From JADKAV01 sp963818505 (lineage in GTDB: Bacteria; Actinomycetota; Actinomycetes; S36-B12; UBA10799), in the NCBI GenBank assembly GCA_963818505.1, contig CAWFSJ010000001.1, positions 62,001 to 126,000 on the forward strand: a stretch of DNA of 64,000 bases, read 5' to 3'. Position numbers and translations under genes: made by a program. The notes beneath the pieces are model-generated. The model was not told the origin of the DNA. It ran no database searches and saw nothing but the letters and a program-made list of their open reading frames with translations. This document shows, in pieces, positions 1 to 9,805 of this stretch; position 1 is the first letter of the stretch; each line of letters starts with the position of its first letter.

Positions 1-95
1 CGGTGATCTCGCTCAAGGTGACCGTGGGCAAGAACGAAATCTTCAACGGGCAGGTCGAGAGCCAGCTCGCCGCGAACGCACAGGAGGCGAAGTGA
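1..95 (+). CDS. C-terminal end of an unidentified protein, cut by the window edge
   Basis: The frame beginning at base 3 is open from the window edge to a TGA at 93-95 and ends ...QLAANAQEAK. About 30 codons are visible, alternating hydrophobic and polar at first (VISLKVTVGK) and alanine/glutamine-rich at the end. I do not recognise a family. The stop overlaps the GTG of the next gene (GTGA), so the two are probably translated together as one operon. The product could be part of a membrane or secreted complex with that next gene, but this is inference from position only. Confidence 0.55.
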   Translation, partial: VISLKVTVGKNEIFNGQVESQLAANAQEAK

Positions 96-754
96 GTACT
101 GATGTGGCGCAGCCGACCTCGACCACTTACCGCTTCTCGGCGTTGTTCCGGGCCTTGATCATCATGTGGCGCACCTCCGGGCCGGCGCTGTTGTTCATCG
201 TCATCAACACGGTCGTTCAGTCGTTGCTCGTGTGGCTCAACACCCAGTCAGGGTTCAGCTTCAGTTTCCTTGTGGCGTTCCTCGTCTCGGGGGTCAGTGT
301 GATGGCCCTATACGCAGTGCTCACTTCATGCGCGCTGGGAGCCGTTGATCGCGACGGGGCGTCTGTGCTCGGCCGGGCGAAGGCTCATGCAGGTGCTTTC
401 ACAGGGTGGGCTGCTCTGCAGTGGCTGTTTGTGCTGCTTGTGTCCCTGTTCCAGCCGGTGCTCGTGCTGCTGGTGGCCGCGCTGACACCGTTCCTGCCGA
501 TCGCTGCGATGGACGGCCGGCGCAACGCCCTGGGTGCCAACTTCTCCGCACTGGGACGCAAATTCGGGCGATGGCTGCTCACGACAGTCATCCTGCTGAT
601 CGCTGGGTTGGTCTACTTCCTGCTCTCGGCCGTGAACGTCTTCTTCATCAAGGGCACGCCCGCGGCGGTCTTCTTCTGGCTGATCATCGGGGTGGTCGCG
701 TGGTGGACATTGACAGCCTGGACGCTGGTGTACCGCGCAGCCCGGAAGGACTGA
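92..754 (+). CDS. Multi-pass integral membrane protein of unknown function
   Basis: This 220-residue protein has a short polar N-terminus followed by roughly five hydrophobic segments (about residues 27-50, 58-80, 105-133, 158-185 and 190-213). Basic stretches lie between them, for example GRKFGRWL before segment four. No catalytic motif is visible and I do not recognise the family. The GTG start overlaps the stop of the preceding gene, which fixes the start and suggests an operon. Forty bases after its stop comes the 68-bp palindrome at 794-861, which could end the transcript. Confidence 0.75.
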   Translation: MSTDVAQPTSTTYRFSALFRALIIMWRTSGPALLFIVINTVVQSLLVWLNTQSGFSFSFLVAFLVSGVSVMALYAVLTSCALGAVDRDGASVLGRAKAHAGAFTGWAALQWLFVLLVSLFQPVLVLLVAALTPFLPIAAMDGRRNALGANFSALGRKFGRWLLTTVILLIAGLVYFLLSAVNVFFIKGTPAAVFFWLIIGVVAWWTLTAWTLVYRAARKD

Positions 755-793
755 TCCGGTCTCCGGGCGGGTTTCCCAGCCCAATGGCCGTTG

Positions 794-861
794 GTTAGAG
801 GTTGTGCTGTTGGTTAGCGAATCCACGCGTTGTTTCGCTAACCAACAGCACAACCTCTAAC
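794..861. repeat. 68-bp palindromic repeat, copy 1 (28-bp perfect arms)
   Basis: Bases 794-821 and 834-861 are exact reverse complements (28 of 28) around a 12-nt centre containing CCACGCG. The arm contains GGTTAG twice. A near-identical element lies at 10533-10600. It sits 40 bp after the stop of the upstream membrane protein and about 245 bp before the collagen-like gene at 1107. It could be a bidirectional terminator, although no T-run follows, an operator, or a REP/MITE-like mobile palindrome. The remaining 755-1106 spacer shows nothing else except the ribosome binding site of the next gene. Confidence 0.9.
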
Positions 862-1106
862 GCGGGGATCGTGTGGCTGCGACCGGAGTGGCTCTCGCCG
901 CTCTGCAGGGTGCCTCGGTCTGTGTACACCCCTAGCATGCCCACGAAGGTGCGCTGCGCCCCCTGAACACGCCCGTACCCGGTCTAGTCCGGGTACGCAA
1001 AGGCACGCCCCGATCCGGTCTTCTGGCCGAACTTCGGCCGAACGGGGGTGTCAGGTGGCCGGTGACTGAGGCAGACTTCCGGGAGTCGTCCATCCAGGAG
1101 GCAGTC

Positions 1107-1769
1107 ATGTCAAAGGCTTTCAAACTGCTCGTTCCGGCGTTGGCCGCAGTTCTGGCCCTCGGTGTCGGCACCGCTACAGCCACGAAGGTCATCAGCGGTC
1201 GTTCGATCAAGAACGGGACGGTGACCGAGCGCAAACTCGCCCCCGCCGTGCGGGACAAGCTCAATGCCGCCGGCCCGCAAGGAGTCCCAGGACCGCAAGG
1301 ACCTCAAGGTCTGCCCGGCGCCGCGGCACCGTCTGTTGGGTCGGCGGTTGCCAACACTACTGCGATCAATCCTTTGGCCCTGGGTTCGACGGCAACCATT
1401 CTTACGCTCAGCAGCCCTCCTGGCTCAGGGAGCGGGCCCATCGCAGTCAACGGCCCGACCCGGTTGATGATCACGGCGCAGGTCAACGCTTTCAAGACAA
1501 CTTCGGACGCGACCAAGTTCGCCCGGATTCATTGCCAGCTGTTTCAGGACCAGATTGCCGGGCCGGGGACGATCGGCAGAAATGTCGAAGTCAGCCTGGG
1601 GCCTGTCTCGGTCGGTGCAGTGCTCGCAAGTCTGTCTCTCGTTGGCTCTGTAGACGTCGATTCAGGTCAGCACGATGTCGGCATACTCTGCCAGGCGTCC
1701 GCTGCCGGCTCGAATACCGGGGTCAGTTTCCAGAGCGCGTCCATCAATGTAGTCGCCGTGCCGCGATGA
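1107..1769 (+). CDS. Exported small collagen-like protein (paralogue 1)
   Basis: The ATG at 1107 follows AGGAGG at 1096-1101, so I prefer it to the longer upstream start. The 220-residue protein has a hydrophobic export or anchor segment (residues 6-25), then a linker VISGRSIKNGTVTERKL that is a recurring motif of actinobacterial surface proteins. A short Gly-X-Y run (GPQGVPGPQGPQGLPG, about residues 55-70) follows, then about 150 residues rich in small and beta-prone residues, which is likely a sandwich domain. A paralogue with the same domain order lies at 9806-10474 on the other strand, and the same 68-bp palindrome precedes both. Role unknown; surface or extracellular location is inferred. 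Confidence 0.8.
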   Translation: MSKAFKLLVPALAAVLALGVGTATATKVISGRSIKNGTVTERKLAPAVRDKLNAAGPQGVPGPQGPQGLPGAAAPSVGSAVANTTAINPLALGSTATILTLSSPPGSGSGPIAVNGPTRLMITAQVNAFKTTSDATKFARIHCQLFQDQIAGPGTIGRNVEVSLGPVSVGAVLASLSLVGSVDVDSGQHDVGILCQASAAGSNTGVSFQSASINVVAVPR

Positions 1770-1827
1770 GGGCACCACGAGATCCGGAACTTCGCCCTTT
1801 CGGTTCTTGCGTTGCGCCAGCCTTGAA

Positions 1828-1876
1828 GTAGTGGCGTTGGTTGACGCTCGTCGGACGACAAACCTCAACCAACTAC
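1828..1876. terminator. Imperfect stem-loop between convergent genes
   Basis: GTAGT at 1828-1832 pairs with ACTAC at 1872-1876, and GTTGGTTG at 1836-1843 pairs with CAACCAAC at 1866-1873 with a small bulge. An inner TCGTC/GACGA hairpin lies in the loop. It sits between the stop of the collagen-like gene on the plus strand and the stop of the MFS gene on the minus strand, where a shared terminator would be expected. There is no clear T-run, so this is only a candidate. Confidence 0.4.
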
Positions 1877-1920
1877 CCGAACCCACCCGACGCACGGCTG
1901 GCCCGCCCGCGCCAGACTCG

Positions 1921-3456
1921 TCATGTCCCTTCCCGGCGCCTTCGCACTACGAAGAACATGCCTGCCGCAGCCAAGGTGATCGCTGCGCCAACCAGTCCGT
2001 GCGCCCTGAACCCCACGAGGTATGCCTGGCGCCGGAAGTCATCGATCTCGCTCACGTCTGCGACGGGAACTGCGTAGAGCGACGAGATGTCCTCCGACGT
2101 GGCGCCCGAGGTGATGGACCGTGCTACCTCCATCGACGTGGAGGGATCAATCCCTGCGCGTACTGACTGGTCGTGCAGCGAGGACGACGAGGCGAGGACC
2201 ACGATGCTGGTCATGCCCGCTACCCCGATCGCGGTCCCGAGGCTTGCGGCAGCGCCACGGAATGCCGACGCCGAGCTTGCCTTGCCGGCCGGAGCCGTGT
2301 CCATGACCGCGTTCGTCACTGCCACGCCTGCGCCTGCGGCCGCCGCCGCGTAGACGGACACGATCAGCACCGCAAGCCACAGCGGGCTGGTGACCCGCAG
2401 CAGGGCGCTGCACGCGAGGGCCACAGCGACCAGAGCCATGAGCCCTGACCCCGCCGCCGTTATGCCCCAGCGTCGCACCAATCGGCCGGAGACCCCTGCG
2501 CCTACCACTGCGCTGGCTTGCGCAGGTGCCATGGCGAGCGCCACTTCGACCGGCGCGAGTTGATAGACGTATTGCAGCGCCATCGTCATGTAGAAGAAGA
2601 GATTGGCGAACAAGGTCAGCACCAGTACCGCGAGCAGGAGCACAACGCCGCCGTGACGCAGTGGTGTGAGGTCCAAAGTGGGCTCCGGAATCCTGCGAAG
2701 TGCGACGATGAGCGCGACCACAGCCACGACGCACACCGCGAGTGGGACGAGGAACTGTGTCGAAAGACCCTTCTGTGACAGCACAGTGATCGCCTCGACG
2801 GCAGTCGCGAGGACCAGTCCCGCGAGTGCCGGTGTAAGCATCTCCCCGCTGGCCATGGAACGTGATCCGTCGGACGGCACGAGGCGCCAGATGAGCAACG
2901 TGGAAAGTGCGCCGCCGACAATCCAGACCACCGTGACCCAGCGCCATCCCGCCGACTCCACGATGGCGGCCGCGAACAAGGGGACGAACAGGTATGTGAA
3001 GGGGATGGCTGCTGAGAACGCCGAGAAGGCCGTCGCCCGCCCGTCGGAATCTTGGACGCCGGCGCTCAAGGATGCCAGGGCCACCACCAGCAGAGCGGAC
3101 TTGCCGATGTTGGCCACAAGCAGACCGGCCGTGGCCATCGGCATTGAGGGTGCCAGTGCCACGAAACAGCTTCCGAGCACGTACAGCCCAGAGCAGGTCA
3201 ATAGCACTCGCCGGGCGCCCAGGCGTTGTCCCAACGCGCCGGCGACGAAGATCACGAGCAGTGCCCCGACGGTGGGCATCTGGCGGGCGATATCGGATTG
3301 CGATCCGGAGGATCCCAGATCCCGCAGCATGTCGACCAGGATGTAGTTGAAACTTGCGCCCAGTGTTTGAACCATCACCGCGGCCGCCGTCATGGCGATG
3401 ACCAATCGGACCTGGGTCTGGGTCAGGCCCGAGGATCCTCGCAGAGCGATTCGCAC
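1921..3456 (-). CDS. MFS transporter, DHA2-like (drug/proton antiporter type)
   Basis: The 511-residue protein has about 14 hydrophobic segments, as in the DHA2 group, and ends in a basic tail RRRREGT. Typical MFS elements are visible: a short basic loop GQRLGARRVLL after the second segment (motif A-like) and a second half-repeat with GRLVRRWG. DHA2 members export drugs or small molecules using proton entry; the substrate cannot be read from sequence. It stands alone, convergent with the collagen-like gene and divergent from plsC, with about 64 bp between the two starts. Confidence 0.85.
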   Translation of the reverse strand: MRIALRGSSGLTQTQVRLVIAMTAAAVMVQTLGASFNYILVDMLRDLGSSGSQSDIARQMPTVGALLVIFVAGALGQRLGARRVLLTCSGLYVLGSCFVALAPSMPMATAGLLVANIGKSALLVVALASLSAGVQDSDGRATAFSAFSAAIPFTYLFVPLFAAAIVESAGWRWVTVVWIVGGALSTLLIWRLVPSDGSRSMASGEMLTPALAGLVLATAVEAITVLSQKGLSTQFLVPLAVCVVAVVALIVALRRIPEPTLDLTPLRHGGVVLLLAVLVLTLFANLFFYMTMALQYVYQLAPVEVALAMAPAQASAVVGAGVSGRLVRRWGITAAGSGLMALVAVALACSALLRVTSPLWLAVLIVSVYAAAAAGAGVAVTNAVMDTAPAGKASSASAFRGAAASLGTAIGVAGMTSIVVLASSSSLHDQSVRAGIDPSTSMEVARSITSGATSEDISSLYAVPVADVSEIDDFRRQAYLVGFRAHGLVGAAITLAAAGMFFVVRRRREGT

Positions 3457-3520
3457 CTACGCAGGCTACGCGTGGTCACCGGTGACGCGCCGCGGGACTT
3501 GTCCCGCTACCTTGTCACCC

Positions 3521-4234
3521 ATGCGTCAAGTCGGGTCCCTGGTCTTCTGGGCCTTTGTTGTCGTCAGTTCTGCGTTGCTCTTCCCGATCGCGGTGGTCAT
3601 CTGGGTGGTCACCGTGGCATTCGACCGTCGAGGGCGAGCCTTGCACTTGTTCACATGTTTCTGGGCGTCCCTGTACACCTGGTTGAACCCTGCCTGGCGG
3701 GTCACGATCCACGGCCGGGAGAACATCAAGGCGGACACGACCTATGTGTATGTGGCCAATCACTTGTCGCTGCTGGACATTCTGGTTCTGTTCCGGTTGT
3801 TCGCCGATTTCAAGTGGGTGTCCAAGGCCGAGATCTTCCGCGTGCCGGTGATCGGCTGGAACATGCGCATGAACAAGTACATCCGGTTGCAGCGGGGTAA
3901 TCGGGACAGCGTCGTGCAGATGATGGCGCAGTGCGAGCAAGCCCTTGGGCGGGGCAGTTCGCTCATGTTGTTCCCCGAAGGTACGCGCTCCGCAACAGGT
4001 GAACTGAAGGCGTTCAAGGCCGGCGCGTTCGAACTCGCCGTCGCTGCGCAGGTACCCATTGTGCCGATCGCGATCGAGGGCACCAACGATGCCTTGCCCA
4101 AACACGGGTTCGTGCTGCGCGGCCGTCATCACATCACCGTCACCGTTCTGCCGTCGTTCGAACCGGGGTCCTCCGTGGAGTCGGCAACGCAGCAGGCTCG
4201 TGCCCGGATTGCCGAGGTCGTTGGGGCTGGGTGA
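3521..4234 (+). CDS. 1-acyl-sn-glycerol-3-phosphate acyltransferase family protein (PlsC)
   Basis: The 237-residue protein has a hydrophobic N-terminal anchor (residues 5-30). The acyltransferase motifs NHLSLLD (NHx4D catalytic pair, about residue 85) and FPEGTRS (substrate-binding block III, about residue 152) are both intact. Members transfer an acyl chain to lysophosphatidate at the membrane. I chose ATG 3521 because TACCTT lies 7 nt upstream with no Shine-Dalgarno, which fits a leaderless mRNA; a longer reading upstream has no support. Confidence 0.9.
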   Translation: MRQVGSLVFWAFVVVSSALLFPIAVVIWVVTVAFDRRGRALHLFTCFWASLYTWLNPAWRVTIHGRENIKADTTYVYVANHLSLLDILVLFRLFADFKWVSKAEIFRVPVIGWNMRMNKYIRLQRGNRDSVVQMMAQCEQALGRGSSLMLFPEGTRSATGELKAFKAGAFELAVAAQVPIVPIAIEGTNDALPKHGFVLRGRHHITVTVLPSFEPGSSVESATQQARARIAEVVGAG

Positions 4235-4337
4235 GACGCCGCCGGTGCGTTGGATGGGGTTTCTCGGCGTCTGAGCATCAAGCAACTGCACGAGCGTCAG
4301 CCAACGGGCTTTGACGGGGGGTCGTGGAGGGACGCCC

Positions 4338-4600
4338 ATGACCGAGCAGCAGCCGTACGAAGTCCTGCACGCGTACCGGCGGATTCGAGGTGCGTCGCTA
4401 CCCAGAACACCTCGTCGCCGAAGTCGATGTCACCGGACCCTTCGGAGCGGCGGGTAACCTCGCGTTAGCCAAACTGGCCCGCTACATCGGCGGGCACAAT
4501 CGGACCTCTCGCAAGAGCTCTGGCGTCCTGCACACAGAGCCCCAACGGCGGTGTCGACTCCCTCGGCAAGCCCTTCATGAAGACCGTGCGCCTGGTAGGA
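4338..4600 (+). pseudogene. SOUL-type haem-binding protein, N-terminal fragment, frameshifted
   Basis: From ATG 4338 the reading MTEQQPYEVLHAY breaks at about 4377. A one-base shift then gives GGFEVRRYPEHLVAEVDV and ...ARYIGGHNRTSRK, which is the characteristic N-terminus of SOUL family proteins. After about 4505 the conserved MTAPV stretch is missing, and a third frame gives TQSPNGGVDSLGKPFM. The middle and C-terminal parts of such a protein are found just downstream on the opposite strand (4580-4732 and 4737-4880). The gene is therefore broken. GGAGG upstream of the ATG marks the ancestral start. Confidence 0.65.
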
Positions 4601-4732
4601 GCTTCGTGACCAGCGTCCGGAGAACCTCCGCGCGGCGGCGGTCTGCGCGGGCACCTGGCGAGTCCGAACTGACGAATCCATCGGCTTCTCAGCGACGTCG
4701 TCGCGGTAGGGCTGGGGCACAAGCCGAACCAA
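4580..4732 (-). pseudogene. SOUL-type haem-binding protein, middle fragment, inverted
   Basis: Read on the minus strand this gives VRLVPQPYRDDVAEKP... and VPAQTAAARRFSGRWSRSSY, which matches the central part of actinobacterial SOUL proteins (a proline-rich stretch, then VP.R.vAvRRFSGRWSe.sY). It has no start of its own, and past about 4580 the frame runs antisense through the N-terminal fragment. Recognition is by eye from family knowledge. It belongs with the fragments at 4338-4600 and 4737-5015. Confidence 0.5.
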
Positions 4733-4736
4733 CGCG

Positions 4737-5015
4737 TCACGGAACCGGAATCACCACTTCGTTCCTACGCAGGAACCACGGTGTCCACGGCGGGTCATAC
4801 CGCGCGAAACGGGGCCGACCGACGACGCTGAACCCGGCCGCATTCAGAAGGCGTAGCAGCTCGTCGGCCAGGTCCAGACCCATGCAAGTGGTGATGATCA
4901 GTGACATCCACGTGCCGGTACGACCTGCCCAGTCGCGGTACCAGGCAGGGTGTCCGGCGGAAGCTTTCGAGCCATCCACCACACTGAATTTCGCACTGGG
5001 GCACTCCTCCTGCAA
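4737..5015 (-). pseudogene. SOUL C-terminal fragment with unidentified upstream coding remnant, inverted
   Basis: The last 45 codons read LADELLRLLNAAGF...GRPRFARYDPPWTPWFLRR and end NEVVIPVP-stop, the typical C-terminus of SOUL proteins. Upstream in the same frame (about 4880-5015) is a non-SOUL stretch, HPAWYRDWAGRTGTWMSLI. With a one-base shift this continues from DLDFFNDDFAKLLRQRMVEG at 5030-5090. I do not recognise that part. The segment looks like the remains of two genes joined together. The 4235-5148 interval holds no intact gene that I can support. Confidence 0.45.
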
Positions 5016-5148
5016 TGCCTGTGCCCCTCGACCATGCGCTGACGCAGCAACTTGGCGAAGTCGTCGTTGAAGAAGTCCAAGTCGCCACTCGTTGGGGCCG
5101 CCTCATGCAGGATTAGGGTTGAGGATCCACGGCAGAGAGGCCAGAACA

Positions 5149-6225
5149 ATGACGAGTGCCCAACCATCGGATGCACTCGACTTCGCGCACGGGCCCGCTT
5201 GGTCGAACCGCATCGCGCTGGCTCCATTGACCAACAAGCAGAGCCACTCCGACGGCTCGCTCTCCGACGATGAGATCGAATGGTTGGTGGCGCGGGCTCG
5301 CGGTGGTTTCGGCTTGGTGCTCACCGCCGCCGCCTTCGTTTCACCAGCTGGACAGGTGTGGGACGGGCAACTCGGGGTCTGCTCGCAGGATCACCTGGCG
5401 GGCTTGACGCGGTTGGCCGACGAGATCACGGCCAATGGCGCGGTCTGCGCCGTGCAACTGCACCACGGTGGTCGGCGGGCCGAACGCCAGATCACTGGTC
5501 GCCAGGTCCAGTGCCCGTGGGATGATCCTCGCCACGATGCGGTGGCGATGACGCCGGATGAAATCGAGCAGGTGGTCGAGGACTTCGCGGCAGCAGCGGT
5601 GCTTGCTCAAAGCGCAGGGTTCGATGGGGTCGAGATCCACGGCGCCCACGGCTACCTGCTCGGGCAGTTCCTGGACAGCACCCGTAATCACCGCGCCGAT
5701 CACTACGGTGGGTCGTTCGACAATCGCTTGCGGGTCGTCCTGGCAGTCGTCGACGCCATAAGAGCCGCGACCACGCCGGGGTTTCAACTGGGGCTGCGCC
5801 TGAGCCCAGAGGGCTTCGGGATCCCGCTGGAGGACGCACAGGCTTACGCACGTGTGTTGCTTGACACCGATCAGCTCGACTATCTGGAGTTGTCGCTCTG
5901 GGACGTGTTCGGCCGGCCGCGCGGTGGTGCTGAAGGTCTGCTCATCGACCACTTCGTCGACCTGCCGCGGGGTGGCGCGCGCCTTGGCGTGGCGGGAAAG
6001 GTGCTGACCACCGCAGATATCCAGTGGTGCCTGGACCGAGGGGCGGATTTCGTTTCGGTAGGCAGAGGCGCGATCTTGCACCACGATTTCGCATCACGCG
6101 CATTGAGCGATCCCGCCTTCGCGAGCCGTCCCGTGCCTGTGTCGGCGTCTGTGCTCACGACTGAGAAGTTGGGCCCGTCTTTCATCGACTACTTGACGAC
6201 GGACTTCGAGGGCATCGTCGCCTGA
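5149..6225 (+). CDS. NADH:flavin oxidoreductase, old yellow enzyme family
   Basis: The 358-residue protein is an FMN TIM-barrel. It shows the N-terminal FMN-binding ALAPLTN region, the HHGGR segment (active-site His after strand 3), the family signature FDGVEIHGAHGYLLGQFLD with TRNHRADHYGGS, and a C-terminal phosphate-binding VGRGAI. Members reduce activated C=C bonds using NAD(P)H. The ATG at 5149 with GAGAGG about 9 nt upstream is preferred over an upstream ATG in the pseudogene region. The natural substrate is not evident and the neighbours do not help. Confidence 0.9.
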   Translation: MTSAQPSDALDFAHGPAWSNRIALAPLTNKQSHSDGSLSDDEIEWLVARARGGFGLVLTAAAFVSPAGQVWDGQLGVCSQDHLAGLTRLADEITANGAVCAVQLHHGGRRAERQITGRQVQCPWDDPRHDAVAMTPDEIEQVVEDFAAAAVLAQSAGFDGVEIHGAHGYLLGQFLDSTRNHRADHYGGSFDNRLRVVLAVVDAIRAATTPGFQLGLRLSPEGFGIPLEDAQAYARVLLDTDQLDYLELSLWDVFGRPRGGAEGLLIDHFVDLPRGGARLGVAGKVLTTADIQWCLDRGADFVSVGRGAILHHDFASRALSDPAFASRPVPVSASVLTTEKLGPSFIDYLTTDFEGIVA

Positions 6226-6299
6226 GGTCGGGCCGTTTGGACCATGCTTCCGCCAGCCGGAAACCGGTAGTGTCGCTGCACCACGGATGGAGGCTCACA

Positions 6300-7556
6300 A
6301 TGCGAATGTCGATGCGCTGGCTGAAGTACGCCCTAGCCATGCCGGTCTCCGCGGCTGTTGTTATGGCCGCCCTGCCGGCGCAGGCGACCCCCACGCCGGA
6401 CACGCCAGACAGCGTCACGGTCGGTGCCGCAGCCCGGTTGTCGGGAGAGGCATGCGACCCGTCACCGCGGCAGGCCAAGAGCTCCACCAAGGGCGATTGC
6501 GTCACCCTGCGCCTTGGCAACAAGAAGAGCGCCCGTGTAGCCGCCGGTGACCAGATCGTCCTTAAGGGTGTGGTGCGCAGCCCGTTCGCCGGCCCGACTG
6601 TTCTCATCCAGGAGTTGCAGGGCGGTGGGCGCTTCGGGATCGTGCGTAAGACCAAAGGCCGCTGGAAGACCATCGAGAGGGTGCAGCACGACGGCAGTTT
6701 CAAGGTCAAGCGCAAGGTCTCGTGGGGGGCACATGTGTATCGCGCGAAGGTGCCTTTGACGCGGTCGGCGGGGGCTTCTTTGACCTCATCGTCGGGTGCT
6801 GTGACCTCGCAGACCACCGCATCCACAGCCGGAGCCTGGGGTTATGGCTACATCTTCGCCAACGACACAGGACGTGACCTGGACCTGACTTTCAGCAACG
6901 GGGATTCGACTACCGGCGCTTCTGCATCTACCAGCCCGATGGCTTTCGACAACAAGGTTCTCCTGTTGGCGATCCTTGGGGACCCGGCGGCGAACATCGC
7001 GACCGGCTTCACGCTCGAGGGAGAAGAAGCAGGGATCGATTACACCTACAAGTACGACGGGAGTTCGGGCAGCGACCCCTGTGCGAAGTCCGAGCAGCCC
7101 ACTATGGGTGTGGGTCAAGTCGCCGTTGTCCTGTTCGAGAATCAGACCTTCGGCTACAAGGGCACGATCACCTGGCCGGACGACAGCTCCTGCACTTTCA
7201 ACATGCTCACGTCTTTCGAGCAGTTCTTCGACAAGCAGGGCCCTTGGGCAATCGTGCTCGAGATCATCGCGGCCGTGTTGATCATCGCGGTCATCGTGGC
7301 GGTGACGATTGTGACCGGCGGGGCGGATCTGCCCGACCTGGCTGACGGGGCAGCTGCGGTGGCCGAGGGGGTGGAAGCCGGTGCAGACGTTGGCGACGCG
7401 GCAGCTGAAGCCGCTGAGGCTGTGGCCGAGGAACTCGAAGAGGACTTACCCAACGTGCAGACATTCGAAGGGTGGCCGCAGAACATGGGGACCATGCCGT
7501 CCTTCCCCGGCGGTTGGCAGTTCGTGTACCCGATCCCGTGGGTGGGTGGTAACTGA
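6300..7556 (+). CDS. Exported, membrane-anchored protein of unknown function
   Basis: ATG 6300 follows GGAGG. The 418-residue protein starts with a clear Sec signal (basic MRMSMRWLK, hydrophobic core, then ALPAQA for cleavage). It continues with a beta-rich region (residues 45-155), a second beta-rich domain starting WGYGYIFANDTGRDLDL (about residues 180-310), one strong transmembrane helix (about residues 322-345), an alanine/glutamate-rich stretch and a short aromatic tail ending WVGGN. Two cysteine pairs could form disulfides. The second domain loosely resembles aegerolysin-type sandwich folds, but I would not claim it. Confidence 0.7.
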   Translation: MRMSMRWLKYALAMPVSAAVVMAALPAQATPTPDTPDSVTVGAAARLSGEACDPSPRQAKSSTKGDCVTLRLGNKKSARVAAGDQIVLKGVVRSPFAGPTVLIQELQGGGRFGIVRKTKGRWKTIERVQHDGSFKVKRKVSWGAHVYRAKVPLTRSAGASLTSSSGAVTSQTTASTAGAWGYGYIFANDTGRDLDLTFSNGDSTTGASASTSPMAFDNKVLLLAILGDPAANIATGFTLEGEEAGIDYTYKYDGSSGSDPCAKSEQPTMGVGQVAVVLFENQTFGYKGTITWPDDSSCTFNMLTSFEQFFDKQGPWAIVLEIIAAVLIIAVIVAVTIVTGGADLPDLADGAAAVAEGVEAGADVGDAAAEAAEAVAEELEEDLPNVQTFEGWPQNMGTMPSFPGGWQFVYPIPWVGGN

Positions 7557-7579
7557 GGCCCCCTTCGCGGCCGACCGGG

Positions 7580-9055
<1,476 letters not shown>

Positions 9056-9163
9056 CTCCGGTCACCACCTCGTCGCTGGGCGGCATCCCAACCGCCATGA
9101 AGTACATCGGCACGAAGGTAGGTTCCCTGGAGACGTCTCTGAGCCACTCGGTCGGTGGCGGTC

Positions 9164-9802
9164 TCAAAGATCGATTGGTGTGCCGTCCTTGGGGACTTGC
9201 AGAGTCGTGTCGCTCGGGCCGAGCGACTCCAATAGACGCAGATGAAGCCCCAGACCCTCTTGCGAAAGCACGGCCGTGTGAATGGGCAGAGCGTGCCTCG
9301 GATTGACAGCGCGCTGGAAGTCGACCGCTTCTTTGAGCGCCATCCAGGGCGCGGCAGAGGGCAGGGCCAGGATCTCGACCGGGACGGCGGGGATGTGCAG
9401 GGCATCGCCCGGGTGCAGTAGGCGCCCACCGATGAGGTAACCCACGTTGTCCACCAGTGGGATGTCGGGATGGATCATGGCGTGGGTGTGACCGTGGACA
9501 CTCACCTCGGTGCCTAGGCCGTCCAAGGAGTCACCGGACTGGACGGCTGTCACCGCGACCCCGTCGTCGTGCAGGATCTCGGCCGTCTGCGGATCGGTGT
9601 AGATCGCGACGCCGGGGTTGGCGGACAGCAAGCCGGGCAACCGCGAGCGGTCCAGATGATCGGGGTGCTGGTGGGTGATGAGGATCCCTGTAAGGCCTTG
9701 CAGGGTCTCGAATCCGTGTGAGAATCCGCCGGGGTCGATCAGCAGACGCGCATCGTCGTCCTCCACGAGCAAGCAGGAGTGGCCGAACTTGGTGATTTGC
9801 AT
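9164..9802 (-). CDS. MBL-fold metal-dependent hydrolase
   Basis: The 212-residue protein starts MQITKFGHSCLLVE and carries THQHPDHLD, the HxHxDH metal-binding motif of the metallo-beta-lactamase fold (about residue 45), with further histidines VHGHTHAM and HPGDALH. It resembles the UlaG-like/L-ascorbate-6-phosphate lactonase-type stand-alone MBL proteins; the substrate is unknown. It begins 3 nt after the stop of the collagen-like gene 9806-10474, so the two are probably co-transcribed. Confidence 0.85.
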   Translation of the reverse strand: MQITKFGHSCLLVEDDDARLLIDPGGFSHGFETLQGLTGILITHQHPDHLDRSRLPGLLSANPGVAIYTDPQTAEILHDDGVAVTAVQSGDSLDGLGTEVSVHGHTHAMIHPDIPLVDNVGYLIGGRLLHPGDALHIPAVPVEILALPSAAPWMALKEAVDFQRAVNPRHALPIHTAVLSQEGLGLHLRLLESLGPSDTTLQVPKDGTPIDL

Positions 9803-9805
9803 GGG

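Noticed and set aside
326..853. Long minus-strand reading antisense to the first membrane protein
   Set aside because: It runs through the palindrome and the coding strand of a well-supported gene, has high Arg/Gln/His and no start signal; it is a high-GC shadow.
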